A stretch of 64,000 nt of DNA from Rhodovulum imhoffii (GCF_003046545.1 NZ_QAAA01000010.1:55171-119170), one strand, 5' to 3'. Shown: positions 28,085 through 38,165, counted from the first letter of the stretch. A program made the numbers and translations. Notes: generated from the sequence alone by a model not told the origin.

Positions 28085-29206
28085 TCAGCGGTCCTTCGGA
28101 TCAAGCGCGTCACGCAGCCCGTCGCCCAGGAAGTTCAGCGCAAACAGCAAGATGGTCATCGTCACCGCCGGAAAGAACAGCATGAAAGGCGCGTTGCGCA
28201 TGTTCTTCGCCCCTTCCGAAATCAGCACCCCCAGCGATGTCAGCGGTTCCTGCACACCAAGCCCGAGAAAGGAGAGAAAACTTTCCAGAAGGATCACCTT
28301 GGGGATCAGCAGCGTCATGTAGATGATGACCGTTCCCAGCGTGTTGGGAACGATGTGGCGGCGAATGATCGCGCCGCTCGAAACGCCCAGGGCTTCGGCA
28401 GCCTGCACGAATTCGCGCCGGCGCAAGGACAAGGTCTGCCCGCGCACGATCCGGGCCATGTCCAGCCACTCCACCGCGCCCACGGCCAAAAACATCAAAA
28501 CCAGGTTGCGCCCGAAAAACACCACCAGCAGGATCACGAAGAACACGAAGGGCAGCGAGTAAAGGATATCCACGAAGCGCATCATCAGGTTGTCGATGCG
28601 CCCGCCCAGAAACCCCGCCGTGGCGCCGTAGGCGACCCCGATCACCAGCGCCACAGCCGTGGCCAGCGCGCCGATCATCAACGAAATGCGCAGGCTGATG
28701 AGGATACGCGCCAGCAGGTCGCGCCCGTTCGCATCCGTCCCCATCAGGAAGTAAAGTTGCTGCACCTCGGCGGTAACGGTCGCGGTTTTTCCATCCGCCG
28801 ACAGTTCGGCAACCTGCGCGCCGGAAAAGATGTCGGACCGCTCCAGGTAGCGCGCCAGGCGCGGGTCGATTTCACGCGCGGAAGAGATCGGGATATGGAC
28901 CGTGCCGTTTTCCACGACGATTTCCCCCATTTCCACGCGGGCACGGCTCAGGGCGCGCTCAGCGGCGGGAATGACCTGCTCAGCCTGCGGATAGGGCGCC
29001 AGGCTGGGCCGGACCTTGACGAATTCCGGATAGACCTGGGAATAGGAATGGGGGGCCAGCGGCGGCCCGAAGATCGCCAGAACCCCCAGCAATGCCAGAA
29101 CGAAGATCGACGCCATCGCCGCCCGGTTGCGGCGCAGGCGCATCATTGCGGTCGCCCAGAGCGAGCGCCCCCCGACCGCGGCGTCTGTGAATGCGGTATC
29201 AGTCAT
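28085..29206 (-). CDS. OppC-type ABC transporter permease
   Basis: 373 aa. An N-terminal cytoplasmic and first membrane segment (OppC_N, RNRAAMASIFVLALLGVLAIF) is followed by a roughly 120-residue periplasmic insert (about 50-165) and five more helices. The EAA-like region is FVQAAEALGVSSGAIIRRHI. The insert is longer than in the common OppC and resembles YejE-type permeases. Overlaps oppB by 8 bases. Confidence 0.9.
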   Translation of the reverse strand: MTDTAFTDAAVGGRSLWATAMMRLRRNRAAMASIFVLALLGVLAIFGPPLAPHSYSQVYPEFVKVRPSLAPYPQAEQVIPAAERALSRARVEMGEIVVENGTVHIPISSAREIDPRLARYLERSDIFSGAQVAELSADGKTATVTAEVQQLYFLMGTDANGRDLLARILISLRISLMIGALATAVALVIGVAYGATAGFLGGRIDNLMMRFVDILYSLPFVFFVILLVVFFGRNLVLMFLAVGAVEWLDMARIVRGQTLSLRRREFVQAAEALGVSSGAIIRRHIVPNTLGTVIIYMTLLIPKVILLESFLSFLGLGVQEPLTSLGVLISEGAKNMRNAPFMLFFPAVTMTILLFALNFLGDGLRDALDPKDR

Positions 29207-30116
29207 AGCGGACCCTCGGGTCGAGAACGGCGTACAGGAGATCGACGATCAGGTTGAAAACAACTACGAAAGTGGCCACGATCACCACCGTTCCCATCAC
29301 CAGCGTGTAATCGCGGTTCAGCGCCCCGTTCACGAAATAGCGCCCGATGCCGGGCAGGTTGAACACCTGCTCCACCACGATGGACCCTGTCAGCAGCGCC
29401 GCCGCCGCCGGCCCCATGTAACTGACCGCAGGCAGGATCGCCGCGCGCAGGGCATGCTTGACCACGACCATCCGGGCCGGCAACCCGTAAGCCCGCGCCG
29501 TCCGCACATGGTCGGAGCGCAGCGCCTCGATCATCGAGCCCCGGATCAGCCGCGCCACGATCGCCACCTGAGGCAGCGCCAGCGCGATCACCGGCAAAAG
29601 CATCTGGTTCCAGTCGCCCCAGCCCTGGGCGGGCAACCAGCCCAGCATGACCGCGAAAACCAGCGACAGGACCGGAGCCACCACGAAATTGGGCACCGTG
29701 ATTCCGAAAGTCGCCACCGCGATCACCGCGAAATCCGTGCGCGAGTTCTGCCGCAGCGCCGCGACCGTGCCCAGCGCCGACCCCACCACCAGCGCCAGCA
29801 CCAGCGCCGTGGCGCCGAGCTGCATCGAGACCGGCAGGCCCTCGGCCAGGATCTCATGCACACGCATGTCGCGATAGATGAAGGACGGCCCCATATCGCC
29901 GCGGAGCAGATTGCCAAGATACATGGCGTATTGCTCCCACAGGGGTTTATCCAGACCGAAGGTGCGGTTGAGGTTCTCCATCACCGTCGCCTCCAGCGTA
30001 CGCTCCTGGTCGAAGGGGCCGCCGGGGGCAACGCGCATCATGAAGAATGCGGCCGTGACGATCAGGAAGATGGTGGGAACAGCGCCAAGCAAGCGTCTTA
30101 TGGCGTAGCTGAACAT
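29199..30116 (-). CDS. OppB-type ABC transporter permease
   Basis: 305 aa, six membrane helices. The N-terminus MFSYAIRRLLGAVPTIFLIV is typical of OppB/DppB, the EAA region is VRTARAYGLPARMVVVKHAL, and the C-terminus is DLLYAVLDPRVRYD. ATG 30116 is chosen on homology; the extension to 30164 reads through the intergenic hairpins. First membrane gene after the solute-binding protein. Confidence 0.92.
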   Translation of the reverse strand: MFSYAIRRLLGAVPTIFLIVTAAFFMMRVAPGGPFDQERTLEATVMENLNRTFGLDKPLWEQYAMYLGNLLRGDMGPSFIYRDMRVHEILAEGLPVSMQLGATALVLALVVGSALGTVAALRQNSRTDFAVIAVATFGITVPNFVVAPVLSLVFAVMLGWLPAQGWGDWNQMLLPVIALALPQVAIVARLIRGSMIEALRSDHVRTARAYGLPARMVVVKHALRAAILPAVSYMGPAAAALLTGSIVVEQVFNLPGIGRYFVNGALNRDYTLVMGTVVIVATFVVVFNLIVDLLYAVLDPRVRYD

Positions 30117-30135
30117 CGGGCCTCCACGAGGTGGG

Positions 30136-30153
30136 GGTGGCGCTTGCGCCACC
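30136..30153 (-). other. Hairpin in the gap before the OppB gene
   Basis: GGTGGCGC (30136-30143) pairs perfectly with GCGCCACC (30146-30153) around a 2-base loop. It lies between the terminator-like hairpin at 30163 and the oppB start, and may shape read-through or mRNA decay. Confidence 0.55.
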
Positions 30154-30162
30154 GCCCCGTTC

Positions 30163-30194
30163 AAAAGAAGGGCGGCATGGTCACCACGCCGCCC
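30163..30194 (-). terminator. Terminator-like attenuator between the OppA and OppB genes
   Basis: On the minus strand GGGCGGC (30194-30188) pairs with GCCGCCC (30176-30170), 11-base loop, followed by TTCTTTT. Its position 10 bases after the binding-protein gene suggests partial termination, so that binding protein is made in excess of permease. Confidence 0.72.
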
Positions 30195-30203
30195 GGTGCC
30201 GGA

Positions 30204-31790
30204 TCACTCCGACAGGCTCATGTACCGGGTGGCATGCACATTCTGGATGTTGTCCTCCCAACCGGAAAGGTTAGGCGACACCAGCGACTTGGACGTGTAA
30301 TACACCAGCGGCAGGAAGGGCAGATCCCGCATGAACATGGCCTCGGCCTGTTGCAGCAGGCCGGCCCGCTTGTCGAGATCCGTCTCCCTGGCGGCCTGAT
30401 CCATCAGCGCGTCATAGTCGGGGTTCTCGTAACGCGCGTAGTTGAAGCCGGTATTGTCGGATTCGACCATGAACAGGAAGTTCTGCGGATCCGAGTAATC
30501 TCCGATCCAGCCCGCGCGGGCGACGTCGAAATCGCCCCGGTCGCGCAAATGCGCATAATGGGCCGAGGCATCGCGCACGTTGAACTCCACCTTCACGCCA
30601 AGGTTGGCCCACATGTCCGCGATCGCGGTGGCGACGGCTTTGTGGTTTTCACTGATGTTGTACATGATCTCGAGCGTATGCGGCGTCTGCGGGGTCACGC
30701 CCTTGCCGGCAAGGATTTCCGCGGCCATGTCCTCACGGTCCAGCATCGACATGGAGAAATAGTCCACCTCGGGCGAACCGGCGTAGTTGCCGATCCCCGG
30801 CGGGACAAAGCTGACCGCGGGCAGCATGGTGCCCTGCCAGATCTCGTCGGCCAGGAACTCCCGGTCGATCGCCATCGACAGCGCGCGCCGCACGTCGGGG
30901 TCGGACAGGAACTCATCCTCATGGTTGAGCGCGTAGTAGTAGGTGCCCAGGTAGGGCACGATGCGCGTCCCCTCGCCGTGGGCTTCCTTGAGACGCGCGA
31001 TATCTTCGGCCGGCAGGTCGGAACAGGAATGCACCTCCCCCGCCTCCCAGGCCCGCACGCAGGTCGCGCGTTCCTCGAAGGGCAGATAGTGGACCGTGTC
31101 GATGGCCACGTTCGCGGCATCGTGGAAGTTGGGGTTCCTGGTCAACTCGATCTTGTCGTTGAGCGTGTTCGACACCAGCATGTAAGCCCCGTTGGAAACC
31201 ATCGTGCCGGGCTGCACGAAATCGGCACCGGCGGCCTCCACGGTGGCGGGGTGGACCGGCAGGCCGGTCTGGTGGGTCAGCAACTCAAGGAAAAACGGCG
31301 TGGACGCCTCCAGCGTGATTTCCAAAGTCTTGTCGTCGAGCGCCCGGACACCAAGATCCTCGGGCGGCATCTCGTCCTTGTTCACCGCCTCGCCGTTCTT
31401 GATGGGATACAGGATGTTGGCATATTTCGCCCCGGTCGCCGGTGTCATGATGCGGCGCAGAGAGTAGACGAAATCCTCCGCCGTCAGGTCATCGCCGTTG
31501 GACCATTTCGCGTCGGCCCGCAGGACAAAGGTGTAAACCGTGCCGTCTTCGCTGATCTCCCAGCTTTCGGCCGCGCCGGGCACGACATTGGCCTTGGTGT
31601 CATACACCACCAGCCCCTCATAAAGGTCCCGCAGGATGTGGGCTTCGGCCACGGTCGAGGTCTTGTGCTGGTCCAGCGTTTCGGGGTTGCCGTCATTGCC
31701 ACGCATGTAGGGGGCGGCGGATGCCGCGCCGGCCAGACCGGCCAGAATGGTCGCTGCCATCAGGGCCCGCTTGGTGGACTGGATGAACAT
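30204..31790 (-). CDS. Periplasmic oligopeptide-binding protein (OppA type)
   Basis: 528 aa with a signal peptide (MFIQSTKRALMAATILAGLAGAASA, cleavage about residue 25). Family 5 solute-binding protein: NPETLDQHKTSTVAEAHIL, LYEGLVVYDTKANVVPGAAESW, and DGTVYTFVLRADAKWSNGD follow the OppA pattern closely. ATG 31790 has homology and a GGAGAG site; the longer frame to 31871 is not needed. Delivers peptides to the OppB/C permease and the fused ATPase. Confidence 0.93.
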   Translation of the reverse strand: MFIQSTKRALMAATILAGLAGAASAAPYMRGNDGNPETLDQHKTSTVAEAHILRDLYEGLVVYDTKANVVPGAAESWEISEDGTVYTFVLRADAKWSNGDDLTAEDFVYSLRRIMTPATGAKYANILYPIKNGEAVNKDEMPPEDLGVRALDDKTLEITLEASTPFFLELLTHQTGLPVHPATVEAAGADFVQPGTMVSNGAYMLVSNTLNDKIELTRNPNFHDAANVAIDTVHYLPFEERATCVRAWEAGEVHSCSDLPAEDIARLKEAHGEGTRIVPYLGTYYYALNHEDEFLSDPDVRRALSMAIDREFLADEIWQGTMLPAVSFVPPGIGNYAGSPEVDYFSMSMLDREDMAAEILAGKGVTPQTPHTLEIMYNISENHKAVATAIADMWANLGVKVEFNVRDASAHYAHLRDRGDFDVARAGWIGDYSDPQNFLFMVESDNTGFNYARYENPDYDALMDQAARETDLDKRAGLLQQAEAMFMRDLPFLPLVYYTSKSLVSPNLSGWEDNIQNVHATRYMSLSE

Positions 31791-32089
31791 GGGTCTCTCC
31801 CTGGAAAATGAGATGATGGGAAAGGCTGCCCCACCGACCCAGTGTTTTGCAAGCGTCCTGGCGATGCGCAAGCATGTAACTTCGCGGCACTTTCCGGCTA
31901 CGCAATTTTGTTACATAACCATTGATCGGACTTTTTGAATTGTCTCCATATGACCCTGAAATCGAACCGGGCGACAACTTGCCGCAGACCCTGCGGGGAA
32001 AGGCCCGCAATTTCCCCCACCGGATTTTTGCCAATTCACAATCCCGCCCGCCCCTTGCCAACTGCGCCCGTGACCGGTTCCCCGCGGGG
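31791..32089. other. Gap between the opp operon and the IS relic
   Basis: About 300 bases with the leader and presumably promoter of the minus-strand opp operon. No gene, RNA or clear promoter box is recognised. The left end of the IS relic cannot be found, so the junction near 32090 is placed only by where transposase similarity begins. Confidence 0.4.
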
Positions 32090-32633
32090 ATCAAAAGGGA
32101 ACGCGCGCAAGCATGGCGGCCCCAAACGCCGGGTTTGGCGCAAGATACACATAGGGTTCGATGAAAAAACACTGGAGGTCCGGGCCGTCGATGACACGAC
32201 CAGCAACGTCGGCGACGCGCCGATGCTGCCGGAATTGCTCGACCAAATCCCGTCCGATCAGGACATTGGGTCAGTGACTGCCGACGGAGCATACGACACG
32301 CGCAAATGCCACGATGCCATTGCCGCCCGTGGTGCTCATGCTGTCATACCACCGCGCAAAAACGCCAAACCGTGGAAACCTACCAGCCCCGGCGCCATCG
32401 CCCGTAACGATGCGGTCAATGCCTCGCGCTATCTCGGGCGATCCATCTGGAAGCGGTGGGGCGGATACCGCCGCCGGAGCCGCGTCGAGAGCAAGATGCA
32501 TTATATGAAACGGCTGGGCCAATCTTCGATGGCGCGGGACTTCGACCGGCAGGTCGCAAATATCCAAATCCGCGTCGCCGTGCTCAATCGCGACACTGCC
32601 CCTGACATTCCTGTCACAGAGCCTGTCGGATAA
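32090..32633 (+). pseudogene. Truncated IS903-group transposase
   Basis: The open frame from about GNARKHGGPKRRVWRKIHIG to the stop at 32633 (about 180 aa) matches the C-terminal part of IS5-family DDE transposases: the second Asp in TADGAYDTRKCHDAI, PPRKNAKPWKP, and the catalytic Glu in RRSRVESKMHYMKRLG. The N-terminus and first catalytic Asp are missing, and no start codon fits, so it cannot be active. Confidence 0.9.
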
Positions 32634-32669
32634 GTCCGACCGGGGAAAGGGAAACTGCGCTCACACACG

Positions 32670-32687
32670 GATTTGTGCAACAAAGCC
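32670..32687 (-). repeat. Terminal inverted repeat (right end) of the IS903-group relic
   Basis: 18 bases matching the IS903-type end GGCTTTGTTGCACAAATC on the minus strand. The partner repeat is absent from the window. Confidence 0.8.
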
Positions 32688-33079
32688 ATTCCAGAACCCC
32701 GATGACATGCTCTTCTGTCCCGCCGTCGCAGAGGGCATCGCCTTCGGCCCCCTCAACCTCGGCAAATCCGGGGCCGAGGCGCAGGCCATCGTCGAAAATG
32801 GGGCCGGGCTTTTACGCCGTCCCCCCTGTACAACCGGGTTACACACCACCTGTCCGGCGGGGAAAACCGGCTGGTCATCCTTGCCGCCGTTCTGGCGATG
32901 GCACCGGAGGTGCTGATCCTCGACGAACGGACCAACGCGCTGACCACGAAAACGAAGACAGACTGAGCGAGAGACTCCACATCCTTCCACAGGCGATGGT
33001 GCTGATAAGCCATGACGCCGCCTTCCACGCGCGCCACACCGTCCGAAGCCTGATACGGAAAAACGGTCAGCCTTCCTGA
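32688..33079 (+). pseudogene. cbiO: Decayed CbiO-type cobalt/nickel ECF transporter ATPase
   Basis: Three reading frames in succession give one CbiO-like sequence. The first, starting at the IS end, has the Q-loop [13 protein letters not shown] and IAFGPLNLG; the second (from about 32850) has signature [17 protein letters not shown] and Walker [13 protein letters not shown], with Pro changed to Arg; the third has LHILPQAMVLISHDAAF with the switch His and ends at 33079. At least two frameshifts and the loss of the Walker A part make it a pseudogene. No cbiM, N or Q genes remain nearby. Confidence 0.88.
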
Positions 33080-33813
33080 CGGCGCAACAGGTAGATATCC
33101 ATGATCCAGCCGTGGCGTGCCCGCGCCGCGGCCCGGGCCTCAAGAATACGGGGGCCGGTTTGCGCCAACGGACCGGAAAACAGAATTTCTTCGGCCATAC
33201 CAAGATAAGCGCCCCACCAGATCTTTATGCCCTCGGGCGGAAGGGTCCGAAACGCACAGTCACCGTCCAGCATGACGACCGCCGTATCCGCCCCCTCGGG
33301 CCAGCCTTCATCGCGCAACCTGCGCCCGGTGGTAATGACCACCGGCGCGCCAATCGCATTGAGCGGGATGCAATGCGCCGCGCAAAGCGCCTGGATCGCG
33401 GTGATCCCCGGCACCACGCGCAAGCGCGGCACGGGCGACAACCGGCGGGCAATCCGCAGGGAACTGTCATAAAGCGACGGATCGCCCCAGATCAGCAACG
33501 CCACCTTTCGCGGAGCGCCCGCCCCGGAGATGGTCTCCGCCCAGACATGGGCGATGGCGTCGTGCCAGGCCTCCACCCCCTGCCGGTAGTCGCCGCCGGC
33601 ATCGCGCACAGGCAGGTTGAATTCCACGATGCGCGGGGCGGTCTGCCCCAACACCTGCGCGCAAACATGACGGCGCAGGTCGGCCAGATCGGCTTTCGCC
33701 GCCCCCTTGCGGGGGATCAGGATCAGATCCGCCGAGCGCAGGGCCTTGCGCCCTTCGCCGGTGATATGGTCCGGGTTGCCGGTGCCAATGCCAACCAGGG
33801 TCAGATCAACCAT
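33067..33813 (-). CDS. cobF: CobF, precorrin-6A synthase (deacetylating)
   Basis: 248 aa. SAM-dependent methyltransferase that methylates C1 and removes the acetyl group from precorrin-5, a step of the aerobic pathway only. N-terminal MVDLTLVGIGTGNPDHIT and central VALLIWGDPSLYDSSLRIA are typical of tetrapyrrole methylases, and PGITAIQALCAAH is the conserved helix. ATG 33813 overlaps the end of cobA by 8 bases. Last gene of the cob run; its 3' end overlaps the cbiO relic. Confidence 0.94.
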   Translation of the reverse strand: MVDLTLVGIGTGNPDHITGEGRKALRSADLILIPRKGAAKADLADLRRHVCAQVLGQTAPRIVEFNLPVRDAGGDYRQGVEAWHDAIAHVWAETISGAGAPRKVALLIWGDPSLYDSSLRIARRLSPVPRLRVVPGITAIQALCAAHCIPLNAIGAPVVITTGRRLRDEGWPEGADTAVVMLDGDCAFRTLPPEGIKIWWGAYLGMAEEILFSGPLAQTGPRILEARAAARARHGWIMDIYLLRRQEG

Positions 33814-34537
33814 CGCGCGCCTCCGCCAGCGCCCCATAAAGGATCAGCCCCGGCTGCGGTCCCGGCGGGGTTGCCGCCAGTTCCGCCGCCAGTTCCGCCA
33901 CGGTCGCCCGCCGGAGCGTCTGCTCCGGGGTGGAAACCGCCTCGGCCAGCAGCGCGGGCGTGGCGCCTGGCAGGCCGCGCGCCATCAGCCGTTCGGCAAG
34001 GGCGGCAAAGGTACGCCGCCCCATATACACCACGGTCGTCGCGTGCGGGTCGGCCAGGGCGTCCAGGTTGATGTCCTTCGGCAGGCCGCCGGTCACGTCA
34101 TGCCCGGTCACGAACTGGACCCGCCGCGCGGTCAGCCGCCGGGTCAGCGGGATCCCCGCCGCCGCAGCAGCGGCACTGGCCGACGTGACCCCGGGAACGA
34201 TCTCATACCCGATCCCGGCGGCTTCAAGCGCGGTGATTTCCTCTTCCAGCCTGCCAAACAACCCCGAATCCCCGGATTTCAGCCGGACCACACGCTGCCC
34301 CGTTCGGGCATACTCCACCAGCAGCCGGCTGACATGGTCCTGCCGGGGCGAAGGCCGCCCGGCCCGCTTGCCGACCCCGACCAGATCCGCGCCCGTGCGC
34401 ACATGGGACAGGATCGGCCCCGAGGACAGATCATCGAACAGCACCGCATCCGCCGATTTCAGGCGGTCCACCGCCTTGAGGGTCAAGAGATCCGGGTCGC
34501 CGGGACCGGAACTGACGAAACTGACAAAGCCGCTCAT
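33806..34537 (-). CDS. cobA: CobA, uroporphyrinogen-III C-methyltransferase
   Basis: 243 aa. Makes precorrin-2 from uroporphyrinogen III, the entry point to cobalamin (and sirohaem). VSSGPGDPDLLTLKAVDRL and LKSGDSGLFGRLEEE are the SAM-binding signatures, followed by PGVTSASAAAAAAGIPLT and the TVVYMG loop. A stand-alone SUMT without the CysG dehydrogenase part. Overlaps cobB by 4 bases. Confidence 0.93.
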   Translation of the reverse strand: MSGFVSFVSSGPGDPDLLTLKAVDRLKSADAVLFDDLSSGPILSHVRTGADLVGVGKRAGRPSPRQDHVSRLLVEYARTGQRVVRLKSGDSGLFGRLEEEITALEAAGIGYEIVPGVTSASAAAAAAGIPLTRRLTARRVQFVTGHDVTGGLPKDINLDALADPHATTVVYMGRRTFAALAERLMARGLPGATPALLAEAVSTPEQTLRRATVAELAAELAATPPGPQPGLILYGALAEARDG

Positions 34538-35844
34538 GGGGCCTCCGCAATCAGATGAAAGAAACTGCCCGTGACCCGCCCCCGGACAGAACCGGTCTCG
34601 GCCACCGGTCGCCCACCGGCATCGGTCACCTCGGCCAGCGGTGCATCGGGCTGATCCAGGATGGTGGAATAGTGGAACTCATGCCCCAAAAGACGACTGC
34701 CGGGGGCGTGGCCGGGAACCGCGTTCAGCACCCGCGCACGCCGATAGCCAAGGTGCAGGCGCCGCGCGGCATAGCTGGTGACAAGACCCAGGAGACCGAC
34801 CATCCGGTGGCGCGTGCCGGCTTCATCCACCAGCCCCGTCCCCAGCACCATATAGCCGCCACATTCCCCATGCACAGGCCGGGTTTCGGCATGGCGGTGC
34901 ATTCCGGTCCGGAATGTCTGCGCTGCGGCCAGACGCCCGGCGTGCAATTCCGGGTAGCCGCCGGGCAACCACACGAGGTCGGCCCGCGGGTCCGGGGCCT
35001 CATCGGCCAGCGGCGAAAAGGGCAGGATCTCTGCCCCCGCCGCGCGCCAGCCCTTCAGAAGATGGGGGTAGGTAAAGGAAAAGGCGGCATCCCGGGCCAG
35101 CGCGATCCGCTGCGCCGGGGGGGCGGGCAACGGGCCTGGCACAGGCACGCGCCCCACCCGCGCGGCGGCACGCAGGGTATCCAGATCCACGTGATCGCGC
35201 ATCAACGCGCCCAGGTCCGCGATGATGCGCGCGGCCTCGGCATGCTCCTGGACCTGCACGAGGCCAAGGTGCCGTTCAGGCAGAGACAACCCGGCATCGC
35301 GCGGCACCTCCCCCAGAACCTTCAGGTGCAGCCGCGCCATTTCCGCCCGGACCATCGCCGCGTGTTTTGCCCCGGCCACACGGTTCAGGATCACCCCGGC
35401 CAGTGCCGGTGCCTGCGGGTGGGTGGCAAAACCCAGCGCCGTCGCTGCCGCCGATTGGGCCTGCCCGCCCACATCCAGTACCAGGACCACGGGCCAGCCG
35501 AACCGCCGGGCGATCTCGGCGGTACTGCCGGTGCCGCTGACGCCTTCGGTCATGCTGCCATCAAAAAGACCCATCGCACCCTCGACGATCGCAAGATCGG
35601 CCCCCTGCGCGCAGGCGACGATGGCGTCCAGCATCGCGCCCCCCATCGCCCAGCCATCGAGATTGAACGACTCCCGCCCGGCCGCCAGCCTGTGAAAGGC
35701 CGGATCAATATAATCCGGTCCGTTCTTGAAGGGCTGCACCGCAAGACCCGCATCACAAAGCGCCCGCATCAGCCCCAGCGCGACGGTCGTCTTGCCCTGC
35801 CCCGAGCCGGGGGCGGCGATCACAAGCCCGGCAGGCTCAGCCAT
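34534..35844 (-). CDS. cobB: CobB, hydrogenobyrinic acid a,c-diamide synthase
   Basis: 436 aa. ATP- and glutamine-dependent amidation of the a and c side chains, before cobalt insertion in the aerobic pathway. The N-terminal BioD-like ATPase starts with P-loop [19 protein letters not shown]; the C-terminal class I glutaminase has the catalytic Cys in [12 protein letters not shown] and the His in [12 protein letters not shown] 35844 is at the homology start; it overlaps cobM by 8 bases. Confidence 0.94.
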   Translation of the reverse strand: MAEPAGLVIAAPGSGQGKTTVALGLMRALCDAGLAVQPFKNGPDYIDPAFHRLAAGRESFNLDGWAMGGAMLDAIVACAQGADLAIVEGAMGLFDGSMTEGVSGTGSTAEIARRFGWPVVLVLDVGGQAQSAAATALGFATHPQAPALAGVILNRVAGAKHAAMVRAEMARLHLKVLGEVPRDAGLSLPERHLGLVQVQEHAEAARIIADLGALMRDHVDLDTLRAAARVGRVPVPGPLPAPPAQRIALARDAAFSFTYPHLLKGWRAAGAEILPFSPLADEAPDPRADLVWLPGGYPELHAGRLAAAQTFRTGMHRHAETRPVHGECGGYMVLGTGLVDEAGTRHRMVGLLGLVTSYAARRLHLGYRRARVLNAVPGHAPGSRLLGHEFHYSTILDQPDAPLAEVTDAGGRPVAETGSVRGRVTGSFFHLIAEAP

Positions 35845-36607
35845 TGCGCCCCCCCTCGGCGCGTTGGGGGCGGAAGCGCCGGTCGTAATCGGTGGAATAG
35901 AGGCAACTTTCCTCGAACCCCTGCTGCCCCAGCGCGGGGCCGACAAGGATCAGCGCGGTGCGCTCGATCTCCTCGGGGACGGACACGGTGCCAAGGGTTG
36001 CGCGCAGGATCTTCTGGTCGGGCCAGCTTGCACGATAGACGACCGCCACCGGGCAGTCCGCCCCGTAATGGGGGGCCAGTTCCGCCACCACCCGCGCAAG
36101 GTTGTGGATGGACAAATGAACCGCCAGCGTCGCCCCCGTGGCGGCGAAATTGGCCAGGCTCTCCCCCTCCGGCATTGAGGACGCCCGCCCCGGCGTACGG
36201 GTCAGGACAACCGACTGCGCCAGCCCCGGCAGCGTCAGTTCCGCCCCCAGTGCAGCGGCGGCGGCAGCAAAGGATGGCACACCGGGCGTGACCGAAACGG
36301 GGATGCCTTCCGCCCGCAAGCGGCGGATCTGCTCCCCCATCGCGGACCAGACCGAGACATCCCCCGAATGCAGGCGCGCGATATCCTGCCCCGCATCATG
36401 CGCAGCGCGGCATTCTGCGACGATCGCGTCAAGGTCAAGCGGCGCGGTGTTCACGATACGCGCTCCGGGCGGGCAATGGGCCAGAATGCCCTCGGGCACC
36501 AGGGACCCGGCGTAAAGACATACCGGGCAGGATGCAATCAGGTCGCGCCCGCGCAAGGTCAAAAGATCGGCAGCGCCCGGACCGGCGCCGATGAAGTGAA
36601 CGGTCAT
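35837..36607 (-). CDS. cobM: CobM, precorrin-4 C11-methyltransferase
   Basis: 256 aa. Methylates C11 of precorrin-4. [20 protein letters not shown] and the characteristic CLYAGSLVP at about residue 31, then [18 protein letters not shown] and [23 protein letters not shown] 36607 overlaps the cobE stop by 4 bases. Confidence 0.95.
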   Translation of the reverse strand: MTVHFIGAGPGAADLLTLRGRDLIASCPVCLYAGSLVPEGILAHCPPGARIVNTAPLDLDAIVAECRAAHDAGQDIARLHSGDVSVWSAMGEQIRRLRAEGIPVSVTPGVPSFAAAAAALGAELTLPGLAQSVVLTRTPGRASSMPEGESLANFAATGATLAVHLSIHNLARVVAELAPHYGADCPVAVVYRASWPDQKILRATLGTVSVPEEIERTALILVGPALGQQGFEESCLYSTDYDRRFRPQRAEGGRNG

Positions 36608-36987
36608 GTCCTGTCTCCGGTTGCGATGGCACAGGCGGCCATCCGGTCGGTCGATATCTGTCTTGGCATCTTCAGCCGCGCACCGGGGCCCGCACCGGCC
36701 AGCGCGGCGGCCTCGGCCACGCTGCCGGTGCCACGGGCGCGCTGTACACGCGGGGCCTGCGTGCAGGTGGATTGTGCCGCCAGAGCCCCCTGGGAAACCC
36801 GCACCACCGGCAGGGCCAGCGCACGGGCAAAGGCCATGAAACACGGGGCCGAGGCCTTGTCCACGGGCGCGGCCAGCGCCGTCAGCCCGGCGACTCCACC
36901 CGCCTGCTCCAGCGCGTCGTGCAGACTGGCCGCGGTTGCCGCCGCCCGGAATCCGAATCCCGCCACCCTCAAAGCGTTACACTCCAT
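36604..36987 (-). CDS. cobE: CobE (CbiG C-terminal domain homologue)
   Basis: 127 aa. Small protein of the aerobic pathway, homologous to the C-terminal domain of CbiG; its exact role is unsettled (proposed to assist around the ring-contraction steps). [19 protein letters not shown] at the start and [21 protein letters not shown] near the end (the conserved [12 protein letters not shown]) identify it. The ATG at 36987 overlaps the 3' end of cobL by 19 bases. Confidence 0.88.
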   Translation of the reverse strand: MECNALRVAGFGFRAAATAASLHDALEQAGGVAGLTALAAPVDKASAPCFMAFARALALPVVRVSQGALAAQSTCTQAPRVQRARGTGSVAEAAALAGAGPGARLKMPRQISTDRMAACAIATGDRT

Positions 36988-38165
36988 TGCACCACCGGAA
37001 AGGCCGCGCGCCAGCCACGCTTGCGGCCAAGGGGGGCGGCCTCGGCCAGGTCCACCCGCAGAAGATGTCCCCCTCTCTCGGCCTGTCCCCGCGCCAGAAG
37101 CGCCTCGGCTTCCAGCGTCACGCCATTGGCGACAAGCCGCGTCCCCGAAGACAGGCGCCCCCACAGCCAATCCAGCATCTCTTGCGAAACTCCACCGCCG
37201 ATGAATACGGCATCGGGCAGATCCAGCCCTTCCAGCGCCTCCGGCGCGCGCCCTTCTATAACGCGCAGCCGATCCTGCCCCAGCGCCCTGGCATTTTCCA
37301 CGATCCGCGCCGCACGGATGGGGTCCGGTTCCACCGCTGTCGCGGAATTGGCCGGATGGCAGGCCAGCCACTCGATCCCGACAGAGCCAGACCCGCCGCC
37401 GATATCCCACAGCGCCTCTCCCGCGCGGGGGGCAAGGGCCGAAAGCGTCAGCGCCCGCATCGGGCGCTTGGTGATCTGGCCGTCATGGTCGAAAAGGGCG
37501 TCAGGCCAACCGCTGGCACAGGGCAACCCCGCCCCCCCGGCACATTCCAGCCCGACACATACCGGATGAAGAATATCTTTGAAATTCAGCGTTGCGGCCG
37601 TGGTCTCACGCAAACGCTCCCGCGGGCCGCCCAGGGCCTCCATGACCCACAGGGGGCTGTCGCCAAAGCCCAGAGCGCACATATACGCAGCCAGATCCGC
37701 CACCGCCGCCCCATCGCGCAACAGCACGATGACCCGTTGCCCCGGCACAAGATGCGGGCGCACCCGCTCCAGCGGTGCGGCGTGCAGGCCAACACAGGCC
37801 GTACGCTCCAACGGCCAGCCCAGCCGCGCGGCGGCCCATGAAAACACCGACGGCCCCGGCAACGCCCGCCATTCCCCCGGCGCAAGGTGGCGGGCGATGA
37901 CCCGGCCCGCACCGAACCAGAACGGATCGCCCGAAGCCAGCACCACCACCTTGTACCCCCGCAGCGCCAACAGTCGGGGCAGCCCATCGGCAAAAGGCAC
38001 CGGCCACTCAACGGGTTCTGCGCTCAGCCCCGGCAAAAGCGCCAGATGCCGGGGCGGCCCCATGACAAATTCCGCAGCCTCCAGCGCATGACGACTTGCG
38101 GCGGGCAGGCCGTCCGGGCCATCTTCGCCCAGCCCGATGATCGTCAGCCACGGAATCTCAGCCAT
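36969..38165 (-). CDS. cobL: CobL, precorrin-6B C5,15-methyltransferase (decarboxylating)
   Basis: 398 aa. Bifunctional: an N-terminal CbiE-like methylase (about 1-200; [27 protein letters not shown]) and a C-terminal CbiT-like Rossmann methylase (about 210-398; [26 protein letters not shown]). ATG 38165 shares two bases with the cobK start codon on the other strand. Confidence 0.95.
   Translation of the reverse strand: MAEIPWLTIIGLGEDGPDGLPAASRHALEAAEFVMGPPRHLALLPGLSAEPVEWPVPFADGLPRLLALRGYKVVVLASGDPFWFGAGRVIARHLAPGEWRALPGPSVFSWAAARLGWPLERTACVGLHAAPLERVRPHLVPGQRVIVLLRDGAAVADLAAYMCALGFGDSPLWVMEALGGPRERLRETTAATLNFKDILHPVCVGLECAGGAGLPCASGWPDALFDHDGQITKRPMRALTLSALAPRAGEALWDIGGGSGSVGIEWLACHPANSATAVEPDPIRAARIVENARALGQDRLRVIEGRAPEALEGLDLPDAVFIGGGVSQEMLDWLWGRLSSGTRLVANGVTLEAEALLARGQAERGGHLLRVDLAEAAPLGRKRGWRAAFPVVQWSVTL

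Larger units (their letters stand above)
32090..32687 (+). mobile_element. IS5-family (IS903 group) element relic, right part only
   Basis: Carries the C-terminal half of a transposase and one clear end: GATTTGTGCAACAAAGCC (32670-32687), the reverse complement of the IS903-group terminal repeat GGCTTTGTTGCACAAATC. No left terminal repeat and no target duplication are seen, so the element has lost its left half together with flanking DNA. The right end lies exactly where the cbiO relic begins. Confidence 0.85.

Noticed and set aside
29127..31811. 894-codon open frame on the plus strand over the opp genes
   Set aside because: A shadow of GC-rich minus-strand genes (OppA, OppB), full of Arg, His, Gln and Gly with no recognisable domain.
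32696..32964. Intact small gene at the IS border
   Set aside because: The CbiO-like similarity jumps between three frames, so no single ORF here is a gene.
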